Below, one piece after another: positions 38,003 through 48,535 of a stretch of DNA of 64,000 nucleotides. The notes under the pieces were generated by a model that had not been told where the DNA came from, did not search any database, and saw only the letters and a list, made by a program, of their open reading frames with translations. The DNA is from Pseudorhodoferax sp032153935 (lineage in GTDB: Bacteria > Pseudomonadota > Gammaproteobacteria > Burkholderiales > Burkholderiaceae_C). A program made the position numbers and the translations under genes. The DNA is taken from the NCBI RefSeq assembly GCF_964253035.1, contig NZ_CAXUQL020000001.1, positions 5,022,001-5,086,000 of the forward strand, given 5' to 3'. Position 1 is the first letter of the stretch. Each line of letters starts with the position of its first letter.

Positions 38003-38998
38003 CTATTCGGCGCTGACGCCCGCCGCCTTGATCACCTTGCCCCACTTCTCGGTCTCGGCCACGAGGTGGCTGCGCAGCCCCTCGGGCGTGACCTTGTCCA
38101 TGGGCACGATCTCCGAACTCAGGTCCGCCAGGCGCTGCTTGACCATGTCGTCCTGCAGCGCGCTGCGCAGGGCCTGGTTGATCTTGGCGAGCACCTCGGG
38201 CGGCGTGCCCTTGGGCGCGTACACGCCGTGCCAGACCTTCACGTCGAAGCCCTTGAGGCCCTGCTCGTCCAGCGTCTTCACGTCGGGCAGGCTGGCCAGG
38301 CGCCTGGGCGTGGTCACGCCGAACACCTTCACGCGCTGGCCGTCCTTGATGACGGGCACGGTCTGCGTGGTCTGGTCGCAGATCAGGTCGACCTGGCCGC
38401 TCATGATGTCGGCCAACGCGGGGCCGGCGCCCTTGTAGGGCACGGTGGTCAGGTCCACGCCGATCTGATGGGCCAGCAGCATGCCGCACAGCTGCGAAAC
38501 CGCGCCGATGCCGGCATTGGCCAGCGTGACCTTGTCCTTGTGCTGCTTCACATAGGCCAGCAGCTCGGGGAAGGTGTTGGCCGGGAAGTCCTTGCGCGAG
38601 AGCAGTGTCATGGGCACGTCCATGACCTGGCCGATGTACTCGAAGTCCTTCAGGGGGTCGTAGGGCAGCTTCTTGTACAGCGCGGGCGCGGTCGCCATGC
38701 CCATGTGGTGGATCAGGATGGTGTAGCCGTTGGGCTGGGCCTTGGCCACGCGCGCCGGGCCGATGGTGCCGCCCGCGCCCACGGTGTTCTCGACGACCAG
38801 CGGTTGCCCCAGCGTCTTGGCCATGGGAATGGCCAGCATGCGCGCCACCACGTCCGTCGGCCCACCGGCCGAGTACGGCACGACCATCGTCACGGGCCGC
38901 TCGGGCCAGGCGGACTGGGCCCAGGCCGCGCCCTGCAGCAGCAAGGCGGCGGCGACGGCCACGGAGCGGCGGATACCGGTGGGGGAACACAAGCGCAT
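38003..38998 (-). CDS. Bug-family (tripartite tricarboxylate transporter) substrate-binding protein
   Basis: A 331-residue periplasmic receptor. A signal peptide ending AAWAQ is followed by the Bug pattern WPERPVTMVVPYSAGGPTDVVARMLA, ENTVGAGGTIGPARVA and VPYKGAGPALADIMSGQVDL. An AGGAG box precedes the ATG at 38998. Bug receptors bind carboxylates or aromatic acids. No TctA/TctB membrane genes are near, as is common in Burkholderiales. It lies just downstream of a CaiB-type CoA-transferase, with a second Bug gene upstream of that, hinting that all three serve one carboxylic acid. Confidence 0.94.
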   Translation of the reverse strand: MRLCSPTGIRRSVAVAAALLLQGAAWAQSAWPERPVTMVVPYSAGGPTDVVARMLAIPMAKTLGQPLVVENTVGAGGTIGPARVAKAQPNGYTILIHHMGMATAPALYKKLPYDPLKDFEYIGQVMDVPMTLLSRKDFPANTFPELLAYVKQHKDKVTLANAGIGAVSQLCGMLLAHQIGVDLTTVPYKGAGPALADIMSGQVDLICDQTTQTVPVIKDGQRVKVFGVTTPRRLASLPDVKTLDEQGLKGFDVKVWHGVYAPKGTPPEVLAKINQALRSALQDDMVKQRLADLSSEIVPMDKVTPEGLRSHLVAETEKWGKVIKAAGVSAE

Positions 38999-39041
38999 GG
39001 AGTCTCCTGTCTTGGGGGAAAGGGGGGTGGCCGGCCGGGCT

Positions 39042-40223
39042 TCAGACCGCCCCGGCTGCACGCAGCGCGGCGATGGCGGCGTCGTCCAGGCCGACTTCGC
39101 GCAGCAGCGCGTCCGTATGCTCACCGACGGCCGGCACCGCGTCCATCCGGGCTTGCCAGCGGTTGCTGCGGCCCGGCGGCAGCAGCGCCGGCAGGTCGCC
39201 GGCCGGCGAACCGACCGTCTGCCAGCGCGCACGCGCCTTGAGCTGCGGGTGCGCCCACAGGCCGGCCATGTCGTTCATGCGGGCGTTGGCGATCTGCGCC
39301 TCGTCGAGCCTTGCCAGCACCTGGTCGGTCGACAGCGCCATGAAGGTCTCGTCGATGCGCGCGGCCAGTGCGGCGCGGTTGGCGTTGCGCTGGGCGTTGC
39401 TGGCAAAGCGCGGTTCGGTCGCCAGCGGCGTGTCGCGCAGCACGACATCGCAAAAGACCTTCCACTCGCGCTCGTTCTGCAGGCCCAGCATCACCGTCCC
39501 GCCATCGCCGGCCTGGAATGGGCCGTAGGGGTAGATGGTGGCGTGCGCGGCCGCGTTGCGCGGCGGCGGCGTGGCGCCGTCGAACGCGTAGTACATCGGA
39601 AAGCCCATCCACTCGGCCAGCGACTCCAGCATGGACACGTCGATGTGCGCGCCCTCGCCCGTGCTGGCGCGGCGCAGCAGCGCGGCCAGGATGTTGGTGT
39701 AGGCGTACATGCCTGCGGCGATGTCGGCGATGGAGTTGCCGGCCTTGCTCGGCTGTTCCGGCGTGCCCGTCACCGACAGGAAGCCGGCCTCGCTCTGGAT
39801 CAGCAGGTCGTAGGCCTTCTTGTCGCGGTAGGGGCCATCCTCGCCGTAGCCGGAGATGTCGCAGACCACCAGGCGCGGGTTCACCTGGCTCAGCGTCGCG
39901 TAGTCCAGCCCCATGCGCGCGGCGGCGCCGGGCGCGAGGTTCTGCACCAGCACGTCGGCTCCCGCCAGCAGCTTTTTCAGCGCGGCCATGGCGTCGGGAT
40001 GCTTCAGGTCCAGCGTGAGGCTTTCTTTGGAGCGGTTGGTCCAGACGAAGTGGGACGACAGGCCCCGGGCGCGCTGGTCGTAGGCGCGCGCGAAGTCGCC
40101 CACCTCGGGCCGTTCGACCTTGATCACGCGCGCACCCAGGTCGGCCAGCTGGCGGGTGCAGAACGGGGCGGCGATGGCGTGCTCGAGCGAGACGACGGTG
40201 ATGCCTTGGAGCGGGAGGGTCAT
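39042..40223 (-). CDS. CaiB/BaiF-type (family III) CoA-transferase
   Basis: A 393-residue CoA-transferase. LPLQGITVVSLEHAIAAPFCTRQLADLGARVIKVERPEVGDFAR is the typical N-terminus (residues 3-46). The catalytic Asp is the one in KKAYDLLIQSEAGFLSVTG (about residue 128), and GGTVMLGLQNEREWKVFCD is diagnostic. The family moves CoA between carboxylic acids. It lies between two Bug receptor genes on the same strand, 43 and 31 bases from them, so the three form one probable uptake-and-activation operon. The acid is not identifiable; 2-hydroxy, dicarboxylic and aromatic acids are all possible. Confidence 0.94.
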   Translation of the reverse strand: MTLPLQGITVVSLEHAIAAPFCTRQLADLGARVIKVERPEVGDFARAYDQRARGLSSHFVWTNRSKESLTLDLKHPDAMAALKKLLAGADVLVQNLAPGAAARMGLDYATLSQVNPRLVVCDISGYGEDGPYRDKKAYDLLIQSEAGFLSVTGTPEQPSKAGNSIADIAAGMYAYTNILAALLRRASTGEGAHIDVSMLESLAEWMGFPMYYAFDGATPPPRNAAAHATIYPYGPFQAGDGGTVMLGLQNEREWKVFCDVVLRDTPLATEPRFASNAQRNANRAALAARIDETFMALSTDQVLARLDEAQIANARMNDMAGLWAHPQLKARARWQTVGSPAGDLPALLPPGRSNRWQARMDAVPAVGEHTDALLREVGLDDAAIAALRAAGAV

Positions 40224-40254
40224 GGTGGGAGCAGACGAAATGAAGCGGAGGAAA

Positions 40255-41232
40255 TCAGTCGACGGAAGCGCCGGAGGACTTGACGATGCGGGCCCACTTG
40301 GCCAGGTCGTCTTGCAGCAGGGCGGCGAACTGCGCAGGCGTGGTCGGCGGTGCGATCTCCACGCCCTGCTGCTCCAGCTTGTCGCGCAGGTCCTTGGCGG
40401 CCATGGTCTTGCGCATGCCCTCCTCCAGCTGAGCCTGCACGGGCGCCGGCAGCCCGGTGGGTGCGAACAGACCGATCCAGAGCTGGCCGTCGTAGCCGGG
40501 CACGGCCTCGGCGATGGCCGGCACGTTGGGCAGGGTCGGCGAGCGCTTGGCGCCGCTGACGGCGATGGCCCGCAGCTTGCCGGCCTGGATGTGCGAGAGC
40601 GCCGAGGGCAGGCTTGCGAAGAGCATGGGCAGCTGGCCGCCCAGCACGTCGTTCAAGGCTGGCGCCACGCCCTTGTACGGCACGTGCTGCAGCTTGAGGC
40701 CGGCCATGCTGTTGAGCATCTCGCCCAGCAGGTGGTTCAACGTGCCGTTGCCGGCCGACGCGTACTGCAAGGCGTCGCCGCTCTTGCGCGCCAGCGCCAG
40801 GAACTCGGTGAGGTTCTGGGTCGGAAACGCCGGGTTGACCAGCAGCACGTTGGGCACGGCGCCGACCAGGCCCAACGGCACGAAGTCGCGCGCGGGGTCG
40901 AAGCCCGGGTTCCTGTACAGCGAGGGGTTGATGGCCTGGCTGCTGCTGATGGTCATCAGCAGCGTATGGCCGTCCTTGGGGCCGCGCGCCACATACTGCG
41001 TGCCGATGTTGCCGCCTGCGCCGGGCCGGTTCTCCACCACCGCGCTGCCGCCCAGCACCTCGCCGAGCTTCTGGCCGACCAGGCGGCCCACGATGTCGTT
41101 GGTGCCCCCGGCGGCCTGGGGCACGACCAGCACGATGGGGCGCGACGGGAAGCCGGATTGGGCAGCAGCCGGCAGCGCGCAAGCGGCGGCCAGGGCCAGC
41201 AGCGCGCGGCGGCTCGCGGAAATGGAAGGCAT
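40255..41232 (-). CDS. Bug-family substrate-binding protein
   Basis: A 325-residue periplasmic receptor with a signal peptide (RRALLALAAACALPAAAQ). It shows the Bug motifs FPSRPIVLVVPQAAGGTNDIVGRLVG, ENRPGAGGNIGTQYVA and VPYKGVAPALNDVLGGQLPMLF. It is clearly homologous to but distinct from the receptor at 38003-38998. It precedes the CoA-transferase gene. The AGGAG-like box upstream of 41232 (GGAGACG) supports the start. Confidence 0.94.
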   Translation of the reverse strand: MPSISASRRALLALAAACALPAAAQSGFPSRPIVLVVPQAAGGTNDIVGRLVGQKLGEVLGGSAVVENRPGAGGNIGTQYVARGPKDGHTLLMTISSSQAINPSLYRNPGFDPARDFVPLGLVGAVPNVLLVNPAFPTQNLTEFLALARKSGDALQYASAGNGTLNHLLGEMLNSMAGLKLQHVPYKGVAPALNDVLGGQLPMLFASLPSALSHIQAGKLRAIAVSGAKRSPTLPNVPAIAEAVPGYDGQLWIGLFAPTGLPAPVQAQLEEGMRKTMAAKDLRDKLEQQGVEIAPPTTPAQFAALLQDDLAKWARIVKSSGASVD

Positions 41233-41340
41233 GGGCGGCGTCTCCTGGTCAGAAGCCGCGGATCATCCCGCGCGCCGGCCGCCCCGGCAATCAGCGATTG
41301 CGAAAGCCGGTGTTCCGCTGTGCCGAAGGCGCAGCAGCGC

Positions 41341-41975
41341 TCAGCCGCGTGGCAGGGCGGCCGCCTCGCGGGCCAACTGCTCGATGCGGCCCCAGTCGCC
41401 CGCGGCGATCGCGTCGTTCGGCACGATCCACGAGCCGCCCACGCAGGCCACGTTGGACAGCGCCAGGAACTCGCCCGCATTCGCCGCGCTCACGCCGCCC
41501 GTGGGGCAGAACTTGACCTCGCCGAACGGCCCCTGCCAGGCCTTGAGCATGGGGATGCCGCCGGCTTGCAGGGCCGGGAAGAACTTGAGCTCGGTGAAGC
41601 CGTCTTCCTGCGCCATCATGATCTCGCTGCCCGTGGCCACGCCGGGCAAGAGCGGCAGGCCGGCGTCGCGGCAGGCCTGGCCGACCTTGGAGGTATAGCC
41701 CGGGCTCACGCCGAAGCGCGCACCGGCCTGCACCGAGGCCGCCACGTCGGCCGGCGTGCGGATGGTGCCGGCGCCGACCACGGCCTCGGGCACGTCCCGG
41801 GCGATGGCCTCCATGCAGGCCAGCGCCTGCGGCGTGCGCAGCGTGACCTCCAGCATGCGGATGCCGCCGGCCAGCAGGGCGCGCGCCATCGGCACGGCAT
41901 GGGCCACGTCGTGCAGCACGATGACCGGGATGACCGGCGCGTCCAGCATCACGTCGCGGGCGGTGAGGGGTGTGT

Positions 41976-41985
<10 letters not shown>
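41341..41985 (-). CDS. eda: KDPG aldolase (2-dehydro-3-deoxy-6-phosphogluconate aldolase)
   Basis: A 214-residue class I aldolase that cleaves KDPG into pyruvate and glyceraldehyde 3-phosphate. APVIPVIVLHD, the Glu in LEVTLRTPQAL, GAGTIRTPADV, the Schiff-base Lys in FTELKFFPA and FCPTGGVSAANA match the family. Its start overlaps the edd stop by ten bases. With edd it completes the Entner-Doudoroff route from 6-phosphogluconate. Confidence 0.97.
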
Positions 41986-43820
<1,835 letters not shown>

Positions 43821-43902
43821 CGTTCTGGGCCGCAGGCGACACGGCGGGCTGGAGAGGGGCGCGGTGATCCTACTCCCGATGCACACCGCAACAGCGCCCG
43901 GG

Positions 43903-43920
43903 GGTAACCAGTGGGTTACC
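43903..43920. promoter_or_regulatory. Palindrome upstream of edd-eda, probable operator
   Basis: GGTAACC-AGTG-GGTTACC, seven perfectly paired bases around a four-base spacer, 83 bases upstream of edd and about 49 bases upstream of the divergent chaC start. It resembles the TTACC/GGTAA half-sites used by gluconate-type repressors of the LacI family. No such regulator gene is adjacent, so the binding protein is unknown. Confidence 0.55.
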
Positions 43921-43968
43921 AAACCGCAGGGCCGGCACGGCGCACCGCGGCTTGCTAGAGTGGCGGCC

Positions 43969-44559
43969 GTGACATCGCATCCCCACCCTGCTCCACTGCG
44001 CGACCCTCTGCCCATGCTGGAGCGCGCGCGGCGCGAATGGGGCGGCCAGCAGGACTACTGGGTGTTCGGCTACGGCTCGCTGATCTGGCGGCCCGAGTTC
44101 GAGCACGTGGAGCACCGGCTGGCGCGCGTGCACGGCTGGCACCGCGCGCTCAAGATGTGGAGCCGCATCAACCGCGGCACGCCCGAGTGCCCGGGCCTGG
44201 TGTTCGCGCTGCTGACCGGCGGCAGCTGCCAGGGCGTGGTGTTCCGCATCCCGCAGCGCGACGGCGATGCGGTGCTCGACCGCTTGTGGGCGCGCGAGAT
44301 GCTGATGGGCGTGTACGACCCGCGCTGGCTGCACTGCATGACGCCCGAGGGGCCGGTCAAGGCGCTGGCCTTCACGTTGTCGCGCCAGAGCCCGAGCTTC
44401 ACGCGCACTTTGAGCGACGAGGACTACCGGCGCGTGTTCTCGCAGTCCTGCGGGCGTTTCGGCACCACGCTGGACTATGCGCGCGAGACCTTCGAGAGCC
44501 TCAAGAAGCACCAGATCCGCGACAAGGCGCTGGAGAAGCTGCTCAGGCTGGCGGGCTGA
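43969..44559 (+). CDS. chaC: ChaC-type gamma-glutamylcyclotransferase
   Basis: A 196-residue cyclotransferase that releases 5-oxoproline from glutathione. The substrate-binding VFGYGSLIWRPEF loop lies near residue 37, and the catalytic Glu is the one in LWAREMLMGVYDPRW. SQSCGRFGTTLDYA and LKKHQIRDKALEKLL are typical of the C-terminus. The GTG at 43969 was chosen because TSHPHPAP precedes the conserved part; an ATG at 44014 would give 181 residues. It is divergent from edd. The last 17 bases overlap the convergent nucleotidyltransferase gene. Confidence 0.9.
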   Translation: MTSHPHPAPLRDPLPMLERARREWGGQQDYWVFGYGSLIWRPEFEHVEHRLARVHGWHRALKMWSRINRGTPECPGLVFALLTGGSCQGVVFRIPQRDGDAVLDRLWAREMLMGVYDPRWLHCMTPEGPVKALAFTLSRQSPSFTRTLSDEDYRRVFSQSCGRFGTTLDYARETFESLKKHQIRDKALEKLLRLAG

Positions 44560-45094
44560 GCAGCAGGCGCTCGGCCCGCGCGAGATCGTCCAGCGTGTCG
44601 ATGTCGGTCACGCAGCCGGGGCCGTCGAGCACCTGGTCCAGCACCTGCCCAGCCCGCTTGCGCGCCTGCACGATGGCGGCCGCACCGGCCTCGCCCGACA
44701 GGGCGAGCAGTTCGGCACGGCATTCCGCCGCGAAGCCGACCGGATGGCCGCGCACGCCGCCATGCTGCGGCAGCACCACCGCGGCCCGGGCCAGCGCGGC
44801 GGCCACGCGCTGCAGCGCGGCCGGCTCGACCAGCGGCAGATCGCCCGGCAGCACGAGCCAGCCCCCTGCCCCCTGCGTGGCGCGCACGGCCGCGGCGATG
44901 GAGTCGCCCATGCCGGGATGGCCGGCGTCCTCCAGGTGCCAGGCCAGACCACTGGCGCGCACGGCGTCCAGCGTGTGCTGCAGCACGGGCTTGCCGGCCA
45001 GCAGCGCCTGCAGCTTGTGCACCTGCCCGCCCGAGGCGCGAAAGCGCTCGCCCCGCCCCGAGGCCAGCACCAGCACGACGGGCGTACCTTGCAC
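44543..45094 (-). CDS. MocA/MobA-like nucleotidyltransferase
   Basis: A 183-residue NTP transferase-like protein. The N-terminal nucleotide loop VLASGRGERFRASGGQVHKL, LPGDLPLVEP and HGGVRGHPVGF match molybdopterin cytidylyltransferase (MocA) relatives. It follows the molybdenum hydroxylase large subunit by five bases, so it probably attaches CMP to the molybdopterin of that enzyme. The GTG at 45094 lies immediately after that gene; no better start exists. It is the last gene of the TetR-controlled operon and converges with chaC. Confidence 0.85.
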   Translation of the reverse strand: MQGTPVVLVLASGRGERFRASGGQVHKLQALLAGKPVLQHTLDAVRASGLAWHLEDAGHPGMGDSIAAAVRATQGAGGWLVLPGDLPLVEPAALQRVAAALARAAVVLPQHGGVRGHPVGFAAECRAELLALSGEAGAAAIVQARKRAGQVLDQVLDGPGCVTDIDTLDDLARAERLLLSPPA

Positions 45095-45099
45095 CGCGC

Positions 45100-47355
45100 T
45101 CAGGCCAGCTTGAACGGCAGCTCGCGCAGCGGCTTGCCAGTCAGCCGCGCGATGGCATTGGCGAAGGCCGGCGCCAGCGGCGGGAGACCCGGCTCGCCCA
45201 TGCCGGTCGGCGCGTCGGCGCTGGGCACGATGTGCACATTGACCACCGGCATGTCGGTGATGCGTGGCACCACGAAGTCGCCGAAGTTGCTCTGCTCGAC
45301 CACGCCGTCCTTGAGCGTGATGGCCGCGCCGGGCAGGCACATGGACAGGCCCATGAGCGCCCCGCCCTGCACCTGCGCTTCCACACTCTTGGGGTTCACC
45401 GCCAGGTTGCAGTGCACGCCGGCCGTCGCCTGGTGCAGCTTGGGCGTGCCGTTCTCCACCGAGGCTTCGACCACGTAGGCCACGACCGAGTCGAAGGACT
45501 CGTGCACGGCCACGCCCCAGGCCCGGCCGGCCGGCAGCTGGCGCTTGCCGTAGCCCGAGCGGTCCACGGCCAGCTGCAGCGCGGCGCGGTGGCGCGCGCT
45601 CTTCTCGCCCATGAGGCCCAGGCGGTAGGCCACCGGGTCCTGGCCCGTGGTGCGCGCGATCTCGTCGATCAGCGTCTCCATCACATAGGCCGTGTGCGTG
45701 GAACCCACGCTGCGCCACCACAGCACGGGCACGTTGAGCTTGGGGTGGTGCACCGACAGGCGCATGGGCAGCGTGTAGGGCTCGCGCATGCCCTCGACCA
45801 TGGTGGTGTCCACACCGTCCTTGACCATGGCCGACTCGAAGAAGGTGCCGGAAATGATGGACTGGCCCACGATCACATGGTCCCAGGCCAGCACCTTGCC
45901 CTTGGCGTCGAAGCCGATCTCGGCGCGGTGCACGTGCATGGGGCGGTAGTAACCGCCACGCATGTCGTCCTCGCGGCTCCACAGCGTGCGGATCGGTGCG
46001 GCGATGCCAGCGGCCTGCGCTGCCTTGGCAATGGTGCAGGCCTCGACCACGAAGTCGCTGGTGGGCAGGCCGCGCCGGCCGAAACCGCCGCCGGCCATCT
46101 GCACCTGCAGCGTCAGATTCTCCGGCTTGATGCCCAGCACACGCACGGCGGCCGCGGCGTCCAGGCCGGGCATCTGCGTGCCGGTCCAGACCGTGGCCTT
46201 GGCATCGGCACCGCTGCCATGGAGCTGCACCGTGCAGTTCAGCGGCTCCATGGCCGCGTGCGCCAGGTAGGGGAACTGGAACTCGGCGCTGATGCGGTGC
46301 GGCGCGCCGGCCAGCGGCGCCATGTCGGCCTGGTACTTCACGCTGCCGGGCTTGGCGGCCAGCGCGCGGTAGCTGGCGAGCTGGGCCGCGCTGTCGACCT
46401 TCTCGCGACCGGCATCGTTCCATTGCAGCTTGAGCGCGTCTCGGCCCTGCTTGGCGGCCCAATAACCCTCGGCCACCACGGCCACGCCTTCGCCGCCGTC
46501 GTGCAGCGGCACGCGCAGCACGGCCTTCACCCCGGGCACGGCACGCGCGGCGGCATCGTCGACCGATGCCAGCCTGGCGCCGAACACGGGCGGGCGCTGG
46601 CACACGGCCGTCAGCATGCCGGGCACGCGCACGTCGATGCCGAAGGACTGCTGGCCGCTGGACTTGGCCGGCGCGTCGAGCCGGCCGGTGGGCTGGCCGA
46701 TCAGCCTGAAGTTCTTCGGGTCCTTGAGCGTGACCTGGGTCGGCACGGGCAGCTGCATCGCGGCCTCGGCCAGCGCGCCGTACTCCAGGCGCTTGCCCCC
46801 CGGGCCAATGACGATGCCGCGCTCGGTTGCCAGCGATGCCGCCGGCACGCCCCACTGCGTGGCCGCGGCCTGCACCAGCATGGCCCGCGTGCGGGCACCG
46901 AGTTCGCGGTACTGCACATAGGAGTTCTTGATGGCCGTGGAGCCGCCCGTCAGGTGCATGCCGTAGGCCGGGTCGGCGTAGGCCACGGCGGCATTGCCGT
47001 GCACGGCGCGCACGCGGCTCCAGTCGGCGTCGAGCTCCTCGGCCAGCACCATGGCCAGGCCGGTGTGCGTGCCCTGACCGAACTCCAGCCGGTTGACGGT
47101 CACGGTGACGGTGCCGTCGCGCGCGATGCTCACGAACGCGGCGGGCTGCTGGCCTGGCTTGAGCGCGGGCGCAGCTGCCCCTTGGGCTTCGGCCAGCATG
47201 GGAAACAGCCCCAGTGCGAAGCCGCCGGCGGAGACCAGCTTGAGGAAGCTGCGCCGCGGCAGGCCTTCGGCATGGGCCTCATCGCCGAGGCGGCGGGCCA
47301 GTTGGGGTGGCAGCATGGCGCGGATCTGGTCGGCCGGGATGTCTTGCAACAGCAT
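45100..47355 (-). CDS. Molybdenum hydroxylase large subunit (xanthine dehydrogenase/isoquinoline 1-oxidoreductase type)
   Basis: A 751-residue molybdopterin-binding subunit. A twin-arginine-like signal (LPRRSFLKLVSAGGFALGL, residues 32-50) suggests export as a folded protein. The Moco-binding region shows QMAGGGFGRR, the loop around TFFESAM and the catalytic Glu in GMGEPGLPPLAPAFANAI. No FAD subunit gene is present, so it pairs with the 2Fe-2S subunit only, like IorAB-type and related periplasmic aldehyde or N-heterocycle oxidoreductases. The substrate cannot be read from sequence. Co-transcribed with the 2Fe-2S gene (14-base gap) and a MocA-like gene. Confidence 0.93.
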   Translation of the reverse strand: MLLQDIPADQIRAMLPPQLARRLGDEAHAEGLPRRSFLKLVSAGGFALGLFPMLAEAQGAAAPALKPGQQPAAFVSIARDGTVTVTVNRLEFGQGTHTGLAMVLAEELDADWSRVRAVHGNAAVAYADPAYGMHLTGGSTAIKNSYVQYRELGARTRAMLVQAAATQWGVPAASLATERGIVIGPGGKRLEYGALAEAAMQLPVPTQVTLKDPKNFRLIGQPTGRLDAPAKSSGQQSFGIDVRVPGMLTAVCQRPPVFGARLASVDDAAARAVPGVKAVLRVPLHDGGEGVAVVAEGYWAAKQGRDALKLQWNDAGREKVDSAAQLASYRALAAKPGSVKYQADMAPLAGAPHRISAEFQFPYLAHAAMEPLNCTVQLHGSGADAKATVWTGTQMPGLDAAAAVRVLGIKPENLTLQVQMAGGGFGRRGLPTSDFVVEACTIAKAAQAAGIAAPIRTLWSREDDMRGGYYRPMHVHRAEIGFDAKGKVLAWDHVIVGQSIISGTFFESAMVKDGVDTTMVEGMREPYTLPMRLSVHHPKLNVPVLWWRSVGSTHTAYVMETLIDEIARTTGQDPVAYRLGLMGEKSARHRAALQLAVDRSGYGKRQLPAGRAWGVAVHESFDSVVAYVVEASVENGTPKLHQATAGVHCNLAVNPKSVEAQVQGGALMGLSMCLPGAAITLKDGVVEQSNFGDFVVPRITDMPVVNVHIVPSADAPTGMGEPGLPPLAPAFANAIARLTGKPLRELPFKLA

Positions 47356-47369
47356 GGTGGTCTCCGGGT

Positions 47370-47828
47370 TCAGGCCAGCGCGGTGGCGGCTTCGTGGATG
47401 GCGGCGCGCACGCGCGCATAGGTGCCACAGCGGCAGATGTTGCCGGCCATGGCGGCGTCGATGTCGGCGTCGGAAGGCTTGGGGTTGGCCTGCAGCAGCG
47501 CGGTGGCGCTCATGATCTGCCCGCTCTGGCAGTAGCCGCATTGCGCCACGTCGATCTTGACCCAGGCGGCCGACACGGCCTTGCCGACACGGTCCGCCGG
47601 GATGGCCTCGATGGTGGTGATCTTCTGGCCGGCGGCCGCCGCGATCGGCGTGACGCAGGAGCGGATCGCCGCGCCGTTCATGTGCACGGTGCAGGCGCCA
47701 CACATGGCCATGCCGCAGCCGAACTTGGTGCCGGTCATGCCGAGCGTGTCGCGCAGGGCCCAGAGGATGGGGGTGGAGTCGTCGACGTCGACGCGGACGT
47801 CCTTGCCATTGATGTTCAGCGTGGCCAT
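47370..47828 (-). CDS. (2Fe-2S)-binding small subunit of the molybdenum hydroxylase
   Basis: A 152-residue iron-sulfur subunit with two clusters. The N-terminal plant-type ferredoxin set is GTKFGCGMAMCGACTVHMNG, with a further Cys at RSCVT. The C-terminal set is CGYCQSGQIMSA and GNICRCGTYARV. It passes electrons from the Moco subunit. It is the first gene of the operon; a palindrome at 47859-47874 lies 31 bases upstream. No signal peptide is present, so it would have to be exported together with the Tat-signalled large subunit. Confidence 0.95.
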   Translation of the reverse strand: MATLNINGKDVRVDVDDSTPILWALRDTLGMTGTKFGCGMAMCGACTVHMNGAAIRSCVTPIAAAAGQKITTIEAIPADRVGKAVSAAWVKIDVAQCGYCQSGQIMSATALLQANPKPSDADIDAAMAGNICRCGTYARVRAAIHEAATALA

Positions 47829-47858
47829 GGGGACCTTTCGTGGGTGGGGAAGTTAGAC

Positions 47859-47874
47859 GAATGAATGTTCATTC
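47859..47874. promoter_or_regulatory. Palindrome, probable TetR operator of the molybdenum hydroxylase operon
   Basis: GAATGAA-TG-TTCATTC, 16 bases, seven perfectly paired on each side. It lies between the tetR stop and the 2Fe-2S subunit start. The GAATGAA/TTCATTC half-sites are a common TetR-family operator type. An AT-rich stretch (TTTTATGTGTTGTTTTT) follows, unusual for this genome and suited to a promoter. Confidence 0.65.
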
Positions 47875-47914
47875 TTTTATGTGTTGTTTTTCTCGGGGCT
47901 AAAAAAGACGGCAC

Positions 47915-48487
47915 TCAGGCCTTGATGCCGTCCCAGAAGATCGCGAACGCCTGGGCCAGACCGGCCTCGGTGTCGGGCAGGTCACCGCTGCGCAGCAGGT
48001 TGGCGGTCTCGCGGACCGAGCCGAAGAAACTGGCGGCCAGCAGCATGGTGGGCACGTCCTTGACGATCTGCTGGGCCCGCGCCTCGTCGAAGAAGCCCAG
48101 GCACTCGCCCGTGAACCGGGCCGAGAACTGGCGCGAGGCCTCGCTGAACCAGGGCGAGTTGTAGTACTGCTCCATGAATACCGTCTCGGCGTAATGGGCC
48201 TGGCGGTGGCGCAGCAGCAGTAGCCAGTTGCGCAGGAAGCGCGCACGGAACGGCATGGCCACGCCCGCGTCCTCGGTGATCAGCCGCGCCAGCGCGCCCT
48301 TGACCTGCTCGTACAGCGCGTTGAGCAGTTCTTCCTTGGACTTGTAGTAGACGTACAGCGTGCCCGTGGCAATGCCGGCCTGGCGCGCAATGGCCGCCAT
48401 GGTCAGGCCCGACAGGCCGACCTGCGCCACGAGCGCGAAGGTCGCGCCCGCGATGGCCTGCTGCTTGTCTTCGTCCTTGGGTTTCAC
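47915..48487 (-). CDS. TetR-family transcriptional regulator
   Basis: A 190-residue regulator. The N-terminal helix-turn-helix reads AGATFALVAQVGLSGLTMAAIARQAGIATGTLYVYYKSKEELLNALYEQ (residues 13-62). The C-terminal part is a variable ligand-binding domain. It is encoded directly upstream of the molybdenum hydroxylase operon on the same strand. Palindromes with GAAT half-sites lie both upstream of it and upstream of the operon. Autorepression and repression of the operon are likely. The effector is unknown. Confidence 0.93.
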   Translation of the reverse strand: MKPKDEDKQQAIAGATFALVAQVGLSGLTMAAIARQAGIATGTLYVYYKSKEELLNALYEQVKGALARLITEDAGVAMPFRARFLRNWLLLLRHRQAHYAETVFMEQYYNSPWFSEASRQFSARFTGECLGFFDEARAQQIVKDVPTMLLAASFFGSVRETANLLRSGDLPDTEAGLAQAFAIFWDGIKA

Positions 48488-48502
48488 GTCGGCGATCTTA
48501 GG

Positions 48503-48516
48503 CGAATAATTATTCG
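48503..48516. promoter_or_regulatory. Palindrome upstream of tetR, probable autoregulatory operator
   Basis: CGAATAATTATTCG, a perfect 14-base palindrome, 15 bases upstream of the tetR start codon. It shares the GAAT half-site with the operator at 47859-47874. It is also the most AT-rich spot here, so it may overlap a -10 element. Confidence 0.6.
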
Positions 48517-48535
48517 GCCGTCAATCCAGAACGCT

